DNA of 9,317 nt from Spirochaetia bacterium (GTDB taxonomy: Bacteria; Spirochaetota; Spirochaetia; PWKH01): NCBI GenBank assembly GCA_021736545.1, contig JAIPFS010000042.1, positions 1 to 9,317 of the forward strand. The letters are read 5' to 3'. How positions within the stretch are numbered: the stretch's first letter is position 1; each line of letters starts with the position of its first letter. The notes under the pieces are model-generated. The model ran no database searches and had not been told where the DNA came from. It worked only from the letters and a program-made list of their open reading frames with translations. The position numbers and the translations under genes are program-made. This document shows positions 1 to 6,869 of the stretch, piece by piece.

Positions 1-524
1 CCCTGTTTTCCCCTTCTCTTTCTAAATATCATATTTCTATCCAAAAAATTCAATTGCAGCTTACAGCTTTGCTAGTGAATTTATTATTTACTTGTAAACA
101 GGATATCTTAAAAACCTCAAGGAAAAGTATGTGTACTTGCCTTTTTACCGTTCGTTATGAAGTTTTTACAAATAATAAAGATGGAAGAGTTCAAAACCGG
201 CAGCCAGGGGAAGGGGATGGTATTTATCTGCCAAATGATCAAATCTTATACTCTTTCATACTGTAATAATTTACCACACTTTACGGTTATAATTTGCAGT
301 ATTCACTTTGAAGCAGCACGTTCGGCTGTTCAGGGACAGCTGCTCAGCTCCAAAGCTTGAAAAATAATTACCATGTAAGGTACCGATTCAACTCTTCCAC
401 CATTTTTTATTAATTGTTTTTTTACTAATTGCATTATCTAACAAAATTGCAGTTCCATGTTGTAGGTTATTACGAATTATCTGTAGGAAATAATGTAAAA
501 CGTCCCCAATTATTCAATTTCCCG

Positions 525-540
525 CAGAGTAGATACTCTG
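525..540. repeat. Perfect inverted repeat upstream of the promoter candidate
   Basis: CAGAGT and ACTCTG form a perfect 6-bp inverted repeat around the 4-base spacer AGAT. It lies directly upstream of the TTGACA box at 554. Its centre would sit near -57 relative to a start site around 589, a usual place for an activator-binding site. It could equally form a small RNA hairpin if transcription comes from further upstream. No T-run follows, so it is not a terminator. The binding protein is unknown. Confidence 0.45.
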
Positions 541-553
541 AAAGGAAAAAAAC

Positions 554-582
554 TTGACAGACAAGTCTATGGCATACATAGT
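554..582 (+). promoter_or_regulatory. Sigma70-like promoter candidate for the signalling genes
   Basis: A perfect TTGACA -35 box (554-559) is followed after exactly 17 bp by CATAGT (577-582), a 4/6 match to the -10 consensus. This predicts transcription starting near 589 and a leader of about 150 nt before the gene at 740. Both boxes are embedded in perfect dyads: ACTTG-N5-CAAGT at 552-566 overlaps the -35, and CATAC-N3-GTATG at 573-585 overlaps the -10. Such overlap suits a repressor operator, but the dyads are short. A promoter somewhere in this region is expected, because it is the only long gap before three same-strand genes. Confidence 0.5.
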
Positions 583-739
583 ATGTTAACAGGCAATAGA
601 CGAATACATGTACTGCTTATATATGATCTTAAAAATTCAGACAAATCTGGATACAAGTTCAAAGCTGCCTGAAACATTTTGTTCGTAAAAACCGCCGTAC
701 AGTAAGTATAGTGAAACATCGGAAAAATCAAAAAGGATA

Positions 740-1549
740 ATGCTAAGTATGATGGAAGAGAGTCCGGAAATCGAAGCATCTGCATCAGAAAAAAAACTTC
801 AGAAGAAACTTCAGAAGGAAATTGATCAGCTGAAAGAGCAGCTTATCAGAAAAAACAGCGTTATTCGTGTAATGACCCATGATCTGCGTACTCCCTATAG
901 CGCATTCCACAGTTTCCTCACCCTCCTGCAGACAAAATATAGAGGCCTGCTTCCGGATCAAGTCACCCCGATGCTGGAGGAGCTGTATGCTATTTTTCTT
1001 AAGGGAGAGATACTCCTGAAAAACCTTCAATATGTATCTCAGGACATCTATGGAAATACGAATTTCAAACAAAGCGTCCTGTCCCTTGAGGAGATCATAG
1101 TATCTGCCCAGGATGAGTCAGGAGGAAGCATCCTTCTTACAGCAGAGAAGAAAAATATCAGCATAAAGAGGAACAACGGGCAGGATGTCCTTATTCTCGG
1201 TGATTCTGAGACGATGGTCACTGTTCTGCAGAACCTCTTGTCCCTTGCCGCAGCCTTGGGAGACAGCGGAAGTACCATACAAATAAGTACCGCAGTAAAA
1301 GAACAGTCAGTTGTGATGAACATATGCTATACCGGCACTCTCATAGATCCCCGATTATCCGCCGCTGCGTTACGGGGAGATTGGGGGTCAACCCCCGATA
1401 CAGATATTGGTATAGATACCGTCGGTTTTGTCCTTTCAGCCACTTCATGGTTCTTACGGATGCAGGACTGCAGCCTTGAAATTGACAGTAAACATAAAAC
1501 TGAAGGCTGTTTCACCCTCAATCTGCTGAGATTCAAGAAAAACGCTTAA
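740..1549 (+). CDS. Histidine-kinase-like protein with intact H-box and degenerate ATP-binding domain
   Basis: This is a soluble 269-residue protein with no membrane segment or signal peptide. Residues 17-45 are charged and coiled-coil-like (EKKLQKKLQKEIDQLKEQL). They run into a HisKA dimerisation segment with a good H-box, MTHDLRTP, in which H47 is the candidate phosphorylated histidine. The C-terminal half has the rough layout of a HATPase_c domain, but its key residues are lost. The N-box reads NLLSL, so L169 replaces the Mg-binding Asn. The G1 box reads YTGTLI with Y197 replacing the ATP-binding Asp, and the G2 glycines are largely absent (VGFVLSAT). It probably cannot use ATP in the normal way. 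I infer that it acts as a phosphotransfer protein (compare Spo0B and ChpT) or as a pseudokinase partner of the regulator 63 bp downstream. The start is ambiguous: ATG at 740 lies only 3 nt after the AAAGGA, whereas ATG at 749 has better spacing (11 nt). Confidence 0.8.
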   Translation: MLSMMEESPEIEASASEKKLQKKLQKEIDQLKEQLIRKNSVIRVMTHDLRTPYSAFHSFLTLLQTKYRGLLPDQVTPMLEELYAIFLKGEILLKNLQYVSQDIYGNTNFKQSVLSLEEIIVSAQDESGGSILLTAEKKNISIKRNNGQDVLILGDSETMVTVLQNLLSLAAALGDSGSTIQISTAVKEQSVVMNICYTGTLIDPRLSAAALRGDWGSTPDTDIGIDTVGFVLSATSWFLRMQDCSLEIDSKHKTEGCFTLNLLRFKKNA

Positions 1550-1612
1550 TGTATGAAGCAGAGTTGATATTTTTATGAAAAAACACTAAAATACCTGAAA
1601 TGGGGTTAAAAC

Positions 1613-2251
1613 ATGATATCCGTTGCAATTGTAGATGATCACCAATTAGTCCGTACGGGCTTAAAAACATTACTGGAAGATATCCCTGATATTGAAGTTA
1701 CAGCCGACTTTTCCGGAGGAACAAAATTTCTTTCAGAGTATTCTCGGCTTCAGAATCTTGATGTCCTGCTCTTGGATATTTCAATGCCTGATATCACCGG
1801 AATGGAAGTACTGACGCAAATCCTTGACCAGCCCAATGCGCCCGCTGTAATTTTTTTAACCGTCTACCCTGAAGAATCATATGCTCAGCAGGCCATCAGC
1901 GCCGGAGCAAAGGGCTATCTCACAAAAAACTGCAGTCGAGAAACCCTGATTCAGGCCATCACTTCAGTAGCCCATGGGGGCATATACATTTCCAATAAAA
2001 CCCGAGAACTCCTTTTCATGCAGAACGCTAAAGAACCGCTTACTCCCCCTCCTGAGAAAGACCTTCTCTCATCACAGGAACTAACAGTCTTTACCCATAT
2101 ATGCAAAGGGCTTACCATAAAAGAGATCTCTTTTACCATGAACCTCTCTCCAAAATCTGTAAGCACATACAAAACCCGGGTCATGGAGAAGCTTCATGTT
2201 AAAAATCTAGCTGAATTAATTCGAATAGGGATATCCTGGGGATTATCCTGA
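1613..2251 (+). CDS. NarL/FixJ-family response regulator (REC + LuxR-type HTH)
   Basis: This 212-residue protein has the usual length and order of the family. The receiver domain (about 2-120) has the acidic pair D8/D9, phosphoacceptor D55 in LLLDISMP, T83 and K105, so all the phosphorylation residues are present. A Pro-rich linker (about 143-148, LTPPPEK) leads to a LuxR-type HTH domain (about 151-210). That domain shows SSQELTVFTHICKGLTIKEI and then the recognition-helix region with STYKTRVMEKL. It is therefore a phosphorylation-controlled DNA-binding transcription regulator acting in the cytoplasm. It follows the degenerate kinase by 63 bp on the same strand, and the two are probably co-transcribed. 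A modest GGGG Shine-Dalgarno lies 9-10 nt before the ATG. Its target genes are unknown; the dyads at 525-585 are possible autoregulatory sites. All catalytic residues are intact even though its neighbouring kinase is not, so phosphate must come from elsewhere, plausibly from the hybrid kinase downstream. Confidence 0.95.
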   Translation: MISVAIVDDHQLVRTGLKTLLEDIPDIEVTADFSGGTKFLSEYSRLQNLDVLLLDISMPDITGMEVLTQILDQPNAPAVIFLTVYPEESYAQQAISAGAKGYLTKNCSRETLIQAITSVAHGGIYISNKTRELLFMQNAKEPLTPPPEKDLLSSQELTVFTHICKGLTIKEISFTMNLSPKSVSTYKTRVMEKLHVKNLAELIRIGISWGLS

Positions 2252-2360
2252 AAATGTTTCTATTTCATGGAATAAAAATTTTAACATGATTCCTGCAGAT
2301 TGATGCAATACGGCATATCGAATTTTTCTTATATACAGCCTTCCGTTTCGGGGTGTTCTT

Positions 2361-5042
2361 TTGAAAGATACAGATTACAGAGATAGCATAACATATGCAC
2401 CCTTCGGTTATGCATATCATAAAATAGTATTTGATCAGCAGGGGAAGCCGACAGACTGCATCTTCATTGATGTAAACCCAGCATTTGAAAAACTCACAGC
2501 CCTTAGAAAAGAGGATATCATCGGCAAACGGGCACTTGAGATTCTTCCTGAACTGAATAAACCCTCAAACTGGATACCCATATATGCAGACATACTGAGA
2601 AACGGCGGTAATTGTACATGTAAACAATACTCTTTACCCCTATCAAGATGGTACCGTGTGGATGCTTACCCTGTGGGAAATCAATATTTCACTGCTGTCT
2701 TCCATGCCGTAATCGGAGAAAGCCGGCAGCAGGAGAAAGACGACAGAAAAAAAACGACCCTGAAAGCAGTACATACCGATTCCCAGTCAACAATATCTTT
2801 ACTGCAGAATGATCTGAAACGAAAAACAGATTTTGAAATGCTCCTTTTTACCCTATCATCCCAGCTTTTCAGTTCAGATGAAGACTCGCTGGACGACATC
2901 CTGCAAAAGACGGTAAAAAAACTGGGGGAGTTCTTCAAGGCGGATCGGGCATACATTTTTCAGTATACCGAAGATGAATCCGAGATGAGCAATACCCATG
3001 AATGGTGTCTCCCTGAAATTCCAGCAGATAAAGAAGCAATGCAGAATCTTCCTGTGAATTTTTTTGCCGCTTGGATTCACACCCTGAAAGAAGGAAAAGA
3101 AGTCCATATCCACAACCCGGAAGAACTCCCGGAAACATGGAAACATGAGAAGGAGATTCTGCAGTCCAGAAAAATTCAGTCCATACTGATTATTCCAATT
3201 ATCGGCAGTAATACACACTACGGTTTTATGGGTTTTGATTCCCTTTCCAAGACCATGGAGTGGAAGCTGGAAGAGAGGCAGCTGCTGCAGTTCTTTACCC
3301 ATAATATTGGGGAAGTATTATACCGTATTGAGAAGGAGAAGAGACTGGAGGAAGCCTTAATCCAGGCAAAAACATACAGCGCCGAATCTGAACGGGCAAA
3401 AAGGGAAATTACCAGCTTTCTCGCAAAAATCAGCCATGAAATACGAACTTCAATCCATTCCATTGTCGGAATCAGCAGGATGCTCCAGAATACAGAACTT
3501 GATGCAAACCAGCGCAGATATTCAGATATTATCCGCAGCAGCAGTGACCTGCTCCTGACCTTGGTAAAGGACATTCTTGATTTCTCCCGCATAGAAGCCG
3601 GAAAAGTTGAACTGAAGAAACTGGGATTCTCCTTGGAAGAACTTCTAAAGAACTGTTTAACAGGCTTAGAAACCTCCATGGAGGAAAAGAATTTATCCCT
3701 GAGCCTTGATTTCAGCCCGGCTATTCCCGGAGAAATCATAGGGGACCCCTCTTTTCTCAGCCAGATAGTCTGCAACCTTTTCGGCAACGCCGTCAAATAT
3801 ACTGATTCAGGGGGCATCAAGGTTAGTGTCCGAGTCCAAAGCTATAAAATAAATACAGTCACTATATCAATTTCCGTAGAAGATACCGGCCCTGGAATTC
3901 CGGAAAGTGAGCAGGATCGAATTTTTGAACCTTTTTACCAAATTGATAACAATTCCATCAGCACGAATAGAGGTTCAGGACTTGGCTTGCCGATATGCAG
4001 AAATCTCTGCTCACTCATGCAAGGTTCCATCAGCGTTAATAGTGTACCGGGAGAAGGAAGCCGCTTTACTGTTGAAATCCCATTCGCACTTCCCCAGGCG
4101 GACGAAGAAAGCATGAGGGAAGCTGAACAATTGCTGACTGCCCATGAGACAGACTTTAGAATCATAAGCCTGGATACAGAAGAAGCAGCCGCTGATGAGA
4201 TCAAATCAGCAGCTCGTTTTTGGAAAATACCTTTTTACTCCATAGATTCCCACACCTGCATCCTTGAAAAAGCGTTTCCCTTCCTTGAAAGCATCAATGT
4301 GGAAAACGTCTCGGAGAAAAAATCCACATCCGAGGAGGATACGACCTATACTGTAATAATTGCTGATACAGAAACTGCAGACAGTAAAACCGCGCCTTTC
4401 CTCCTGCAGCTTATGAAAAAAATAAAGAGCCGTATCATTTTCATTATTACGGCTCCGCGTTTCAGCACGGAAATTGTGCATTTTTTCGATGGATTACTTG
4501 GAATTGATTTTACACCATCCGGCTTCCTGCTGAAACCAATCAACCCGATCCTGCTTTTTAAAGAGTTTTATTCAGACCGTGATGACATTGAAAATGCCAA
4601 AAAGCAGCAGATTTCTGAAACATATACTAATAATTCACAAAAGATTAAAATCCTCGTGGTAGAGGATATCCTGATAAACCAGGAAATTGTACTCTATCAG
4701 CTTCAGGAGATAGGAGTTGAAGCTGAAGCAGCGAATAATGGAGCTGAAGCGGTAAAGAAAGTCAAAGATTCGATGTATGATGTCATTCTCATGGATTTAA
4801 AGATGCCGGTTATGGATGGGATTGAAGCCTCCCGTAGAATCAGACAGTTGGAAGACTCCCGAAAATCTGCAATTCCCATAATTGCAATGACAGCCAATGT
4901 ACTGCCGGAAGAGAAACAAAGAAGCACAAAGTTCGGTATCAATGACTACATCATCAAGCCGATACAACCGAAAACGCTGTATCAGGCAATTATTAAACAG
5001 CTTCCGGATGCTGCAGGAGCTCAGCTGAAGAAGCAGCTATAG
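2361..5042 (+). CDS. Soluble PAS-GAF hybrid histidine kinase with a degenerate and an intact receiver domain
   Basis: This is an 893-residue cytoplasmic sensor kinase with no transmembrane segment. The order is: PAS (about 10-115, with FIDVNPAFEKLT and IIGKRALEIL), helical linker, GAF (about 158-325, with KLGEFFKADRAYIFQY), coiled linker, HisKA with H359 in SHEIRTS, and HATPase_c to about 577. The ATP site looks active: N476 in NLFGNAVKYT, D508 in DTGPGI, and GSGLGL from 538. A receiver-like fold without the acidic pair follows (about 599-740, ending LLKPIN with K725). Last is a complete receiver (about 764-885: E768/D769, D812, T844, K866). The H-box Pro is replaced by Ser (S364), which is unusual but need not inactivate it. 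No Hpt domain is present, so a separate phosphotransfer protein is expected. The start is TTG: the in-frame stop at 2301 and the lack of an ATG or GTG before the PAS domain leave little choice, and GGGG lies 7-10 nt upstream. The ligand of the PAS/GAF domains cannot be told. Confidence 0.93.
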   Translation: MKDTDYRDSITYAPFGYAYHKIVFDQQGKPTDCIFIDVNPAFEKLTALRKEDIIGKRALEILPELNKPSNWIPIYADILRNGGNCTCKQYSLPLSRWYRVDAYPVGNQYFTAVFHAVIGESRQQEKDDRKKTTLKAVHTDSQSTISLLQNDLKRKTDFEMLLFTLSSQLFSSDEDSLDDILQKTVKKLGEFFKADRAYIFQYTEDESEMSNTHEWCLPEIPADKEAMQNLPVNFFAAWIHTLKEGKEVHIHNPEELPETWKHEKEILQSRKIQSILIIPIIGSNTHYGFMGFDSLSKTMEWKLEERQLLQFFTHNIGEVLYRIEKEKRLEEALIQAKTYSAESERAKREITSFLAKISHEIRTSIHSIVGISRMLQNTELDANQRRYSDIIRSSSDLLLTLVKDILDFSRIEAGKVELKKLGFSLEELLKNCLTGLETSMEEKNLSLSLDFSPAIPGEIIGDPSFLSQIVCNLFGNAVKYTDSGGIKVSVRVQSYKINTVTISISVEDTGPGIPESEQDRIFEPFYQIDNNSISTNRGSGLGLPICRNLCSLMQGSISVNSVPGEGSRFTVEIPFALPQADEESMREAEQLLTAHETDFRIISLDTEEAAADEIKSAARFWKIPFYSIDSHTCILEKAFPFLESINVENVSEKKSTSEEDTTYTVIIADTETADSKTAPFLLQLMKKIKSRIIFIITAPRFSTEIVHFFDGLLGIDFTPSGFLLKPINPILLFKEFYSDRDDIENAKKQQISETYTNNSQKIKILVVEDILINQEIVLYQLQEIGVEAEAANNGAEAVKKVKDSMYDVILMDLKMPVMDGIEASRRIRQLEDSRKSAIPIIAMTANVLPEEKQRSTKFGINDYIIKPIQPKTLYQAIIKQLPDAAGAQLKKQL

Positions 5043-5100
5043 CCGGCTCAGCAAATTGAACATGAGCGGATATACAGAAAGCAGCTGTCGATTCCTCGAA

Positions 5101-6057
5101 TCAATCCAGACACTTCCCAGCTATCGTCTCCAGATACGGCATCCCTTCCTGAGCTCCTTTTTTCTGAACAGAAAGCCCGGAAGCCCGATTCGCATAGCGA
5201 ACAGCATCATCCAAAAGCATTCCACGAGAAAAACATGCGGCAAGAACTCCATTGAAGGTATCCCCGGCACCGGTAGTATCCACTACAAGATCACCTTCTG
5301 CAGGAACCTGATGTATAGCACCGTCGCAGTAATAGGCAGCCCCCTGACTGCCGAGGGTCATGATAAGCCGTTCTCCAGCCTCTTCAAACTGCTGATCCAA
5401 AGTTTTCCTATCAGGAAAAAGCAGAGCTGCCTCGTGTTCATTCGGCGTAATGTAAGCCGCTGACTGAATAATATCCCGAGCTGCATCATTATAGGGAGCC
5501 GGATTCAGAATAAGCGGAACTCCATGCTCCTTGCAGAATTTCGCAGTAAACAGTACTGATTCAAGAGGGATTTCCATCTGCAGCAGTACCACGGAAGCAT
5601 TCCTGATAACATCCAGCTGCGTTTTCAGATAGTCTGGGCTGAGCAGGCTATTGGCTCCCGGTACAACAATAATCGTATTGTCTCCCTGGCAGACTGTGAT
5701 CACAGCCAGACCGGTAGTACTGTCCTTAAGCCGAGCGCAGGATGTAATATCAACCCCGTTGCTGGACAAATTATCAAGTACCGCCGTTCCATCCGAGTCA
5801 TCCCCTACACAGCCGATCATTCTGACATGAGCACCCGCGCGGGAAGCTGCTACGGCCTGATTCGCACCTTTACCGCCAAAAAAATTCTCCCGGGAACTGC
5901 CTAAAAGTGTCTCCCCAGGTTTCGGCCACCGCTCACTTGAGACCACGAGATCCATATTGATGCTCCCGACCACAGCAACATAGACATCATCACTCAAGTT
6001 TTCTTTGCAGTCATTGCCGTCTTTCCTGCTTGTATACCCTGCATCCTCTTCAGCCAT
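5101..6057 (-). CDS. rbsK: Ribokinase (PfkB family sugar kinase)
   Basis: Ribokinase phosphorylates D-ribose to ribose 5-phosphate with ATP in the cytoplasm, feeding the pentose phosphate pathway. The protein (318 residues from the ATG at 6057) opens the fold with VAVVGSINMDLVV (about residue 27). It carries PfkB signature 1 (FGGKGANQAVAASRAG, about 60-75), the LNPAP and ITPNEHEA motifs, a TLGSQGA strand, and signature 2 DTTGAGDTFNG with the catalytic base D266. The length suits ribokinases (about 305) apart from a charged N-terminal extension of about 26 residues. I chose ATG 6057 because AGAGGGTG lies just upstream. An in-frame TTG at 6129 would add 24 residues but lies in the repeat-bearing spacer and has a weaker site. 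It follows phoU by 115 bp on the same strand. GINMD/GGKG-type motifs favour ribokinase over fructokinase, but another sugar specificity cannot be excluded. The stop lies 58 bp from the end of the convergent hybrid kinase gene, with no clear terminator between. Confidence 0.9.
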   Translation of the reverse strand: MAEEDAGYTSRKDGNDCKENLSDDVYVAVVGSINMDLVVSSERWPKPGETLLGSSRENFFGGKGANQAVAASRAGAHVRMIGCVGDDSDGTAVLDNLSSNGVDITSCARLKDSTTGLAVITVCQGDNTIIVVPGANSLLSPDYLKTQLDVIRNASVVLLQMEIPLESVLFTAKFCKEHGVPLILNPAPYNDAARDIIQSAAYITPNEHEAALLFPDRKTLDQQFEEAGERLIMTLGSQGAAYYCDGAIHQVPAEGDLVVDTTGAGDTFNGVLAACFSRGMLLDDAVRYANRASGLSVQKKGAQEGMPYLETIAGKCLD

Positions 6058-6134
6058 GATATTCACCCTCTTGAATTCATTTTCAAACTTATGCTCAGGT
6101 ATTTTACTGTGTAAATCTTCTCCCGTCAATCTTA

Positions 6135-6177
6135 CTCTTGATCAGGGCTTACAGAATCCTCTTGATCAGGGCTTACA
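6135..6177. repeat. 24-bp tandem duplication across the phoU stop codon
   Basis: The 19-mer CTCTTGATCAGGGCTTACA occurs perfectly at 6135-6153 and again at 6159-6177, a 24-bp period with about 1.8 units. The right-hand copy includes the phoU stop codon (6173-6175, read on the minus strand). The left-hand copy lies in the spacer before the ribokinase gene. Each copy contains the palindrome TGATCA, so the two copies could also pair in RNA. The simplest explanation is replication slippage that duplicated the 3' end of phoU. A role in the stability of the phoU-rbsK transcript is possible but unsupported. Confidence 0.85.
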
Positions 6178-6832
6178 AATTAAGCTCAATATGCTCTCCA
6201 TCCGTATCGTAGACGATCCACTCGCAAATATTGGTCACATGGTCAGCAAAGCGCTCGAGCCATCTCGCGATGAACAATAAGGAGGCCGCCTGCCGAATAT
6301 TCTTTGTATTCTCTATTGTGTAGGTATAAAGTTCACGAAAAATCTGATCCCGCAGGTTATCCACTTTGTCATCCTGACCAGCAACCTGAATAGCCATATC
6401 CTTATCATAATGGGAAAAAGCAATCAGTGAATTGTGCAGCATCTCAACCCCGATTTCCGCCATTTTGGGAATATCTATGAGGGGTTTCATATACTTTTGA
6501 TTGTATATCTCCTTGGTGACCTTCCCGATGTGTACTGCATGATCCCCCATGCGCTCAAGCTGGGTTACTACTTTCAGACTGGTAATCACATGACGCAGAT
6601 CTCCGGCAACCGGCTGTTCCGTTGCAATTAAGACCGTCAATTTGTCCTCTATAGACAATTCAAAGTCATTGATTGCGTCATCACCGTCAATGACTTCCTG
6701 CGCTAGATCCGCATCTTTTTCAATCAGGGCCTTGATGGATTTTTCAATTTGTTCTTCCACCCTGGTTCCCATTCTGATCAGCTCGCGGTCTATCTCCTGT
6801 ATCTTCTCAGTGAAATGATGTCTCTGCTGCAT
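6173..6832 (-). CDS. phoU: Phosphate signalling regulator PhoU
   Basis: PhoU is a cytoplasmic, all-helical protein that damps phosphate uptake by the Pst transporter and its signalling kinase. This 219-residue protein has the normal length and consists of two related three-helix bundles. The metal-binding ExxxD-type motifs are clear in both: ERMGDH at 93-98 and ERFADHVTNICE at 193-204. Other family stretches are GDLRHVITSLKVVTQLERMG and AASLLFIARWLERFADH. The ATG start is well supported by AAGGAG placed 6 nt upstream. The gene is separated from the sugar permease genes upstream by an intrinsic terminator and so must have its own promoter. The leader carries an 18-bp palindrome and a four-unit 13-nt repeat. 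A ribokinase gene follows. No pst gene lies in the window, which differs from the common pstSCAB-phoU arrangement. Confidence 0.95.
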   Translation of the reverse strand: MQQRHHFTEKIQEIDRELIRMGTRVEEQIEKSIKALIEKDADLAQEVIDGDDAINDFELSIEDKLTVLIATEQPVAGDLRHVITSLKVVTQLERMGDHAVHIGKVTKEIYNQKYMKPLIDIPKMAEIGVEMLHNSLIAFSHYDKDMAIQVAGQDDKVDNLRDQIFRELYTYTIENTKNIRQAASLLFIARWLERFADHVTNICEWIVYDTDGEHIELNL

Positions 6833-6846
6833 ATATGCTCCTTACG

Positions 6847-6864
6847 TTTTTACTGCAGTAAAAA
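6847..6864. repeat. 18-bp perfect palindrome just upstream of phoU
   Basis: TTTTTACTGCAGTAAAAA is a perfect 9+9 palindrome with no spacer. It ends 15 bp before the phoU start codon and just outside its Shine-Dalgarno. A gapless palindrome cannot form a good RNA hairpin without opening its centre, so binding of a dimeric protein to DNA is the better reading. A rough chance estimate for any perfect 18-bp palindrome in a random sequence of this length is a few percent; the AT-rich flanks raise that somewhat. Confidence 0.5.
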
Positions 6865-6869
6865 AACTA

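Larger units (their letters stand above)
1..739. other. AT-rich region without a convincing gene; upstream region of the signalling cluster
   Basis: This stretch is richer in A and T than the rest of the window. The short open frames in it (for example around 54-266 and 157-360 on the plus strand) translate into low-complexity sequence with no recognisable motif and no good ribosome-binding site, so I do not call them. What can be seen is mostly regulatory. There is a TATAAT box at 288-293 without a good -35. It is followed by a GC-richer, foldable segment (CTTTG at 306-310 with CAAAG at 351-355) and then a T-rich tract at 403-424. A cluster of short dyads and a promoter candidate lies at 525-585. 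No tRNA, terminator of an upstream gene or mobile-element end is evident. The stretch may also contain the 3' or 5' flank of a gene left of the window, which cannot be judged. Confidence 0.6.

Noticed and set aside
54..360. Short overlapping open frames at the left end
   Set aside because: The translations have no recognisable motif, no good ribosome-binding site and skewed composition, in an AT-rich region; they look like chance frames.
182..399. 10-bp complementary pair TGGAAGAGTT (182-191) and AACTCTTCCA (390-399) framing about 200 nt, before a T-rich run
   Set aside because: A 10-bp match at any spacing within about 700 nt is expected by chance roughly once in four or five such regions, and no other pairing supports one enclosing structure.
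2252..2360. Terminator or separate promoter between the regulator and the hybrid kinase
   Set aside because: No stem followed by a T-run and no pair of promoter boxes with acceptable spacing is visible; readthrough from the upstream genes is possible.
3218..3820. Long minus-strand open frame inside the hybrid kinase gene
   Set aside because: It lies opposite the GAF-HisKA-HATPase coding region, whose domain motifs are clear on the plus strand; the antisense translation is Ser-rich with no family features.
5056..5463. Plus-strand open frame of 135 codons opposite the ribokinase gene
   Set aside because: It is the reverse of the region coding for the conserved GAGDTFNG end of ribokinase and has no domain of its own.
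6058..6129. Upstream TTG start for ribokinase (24 more residues)
   Set aside because: The extension is not family-like and begins in the repeat-bearing spacer; the ATG at 6057 has a better Shine-Dalgarno. Not fully excluded.
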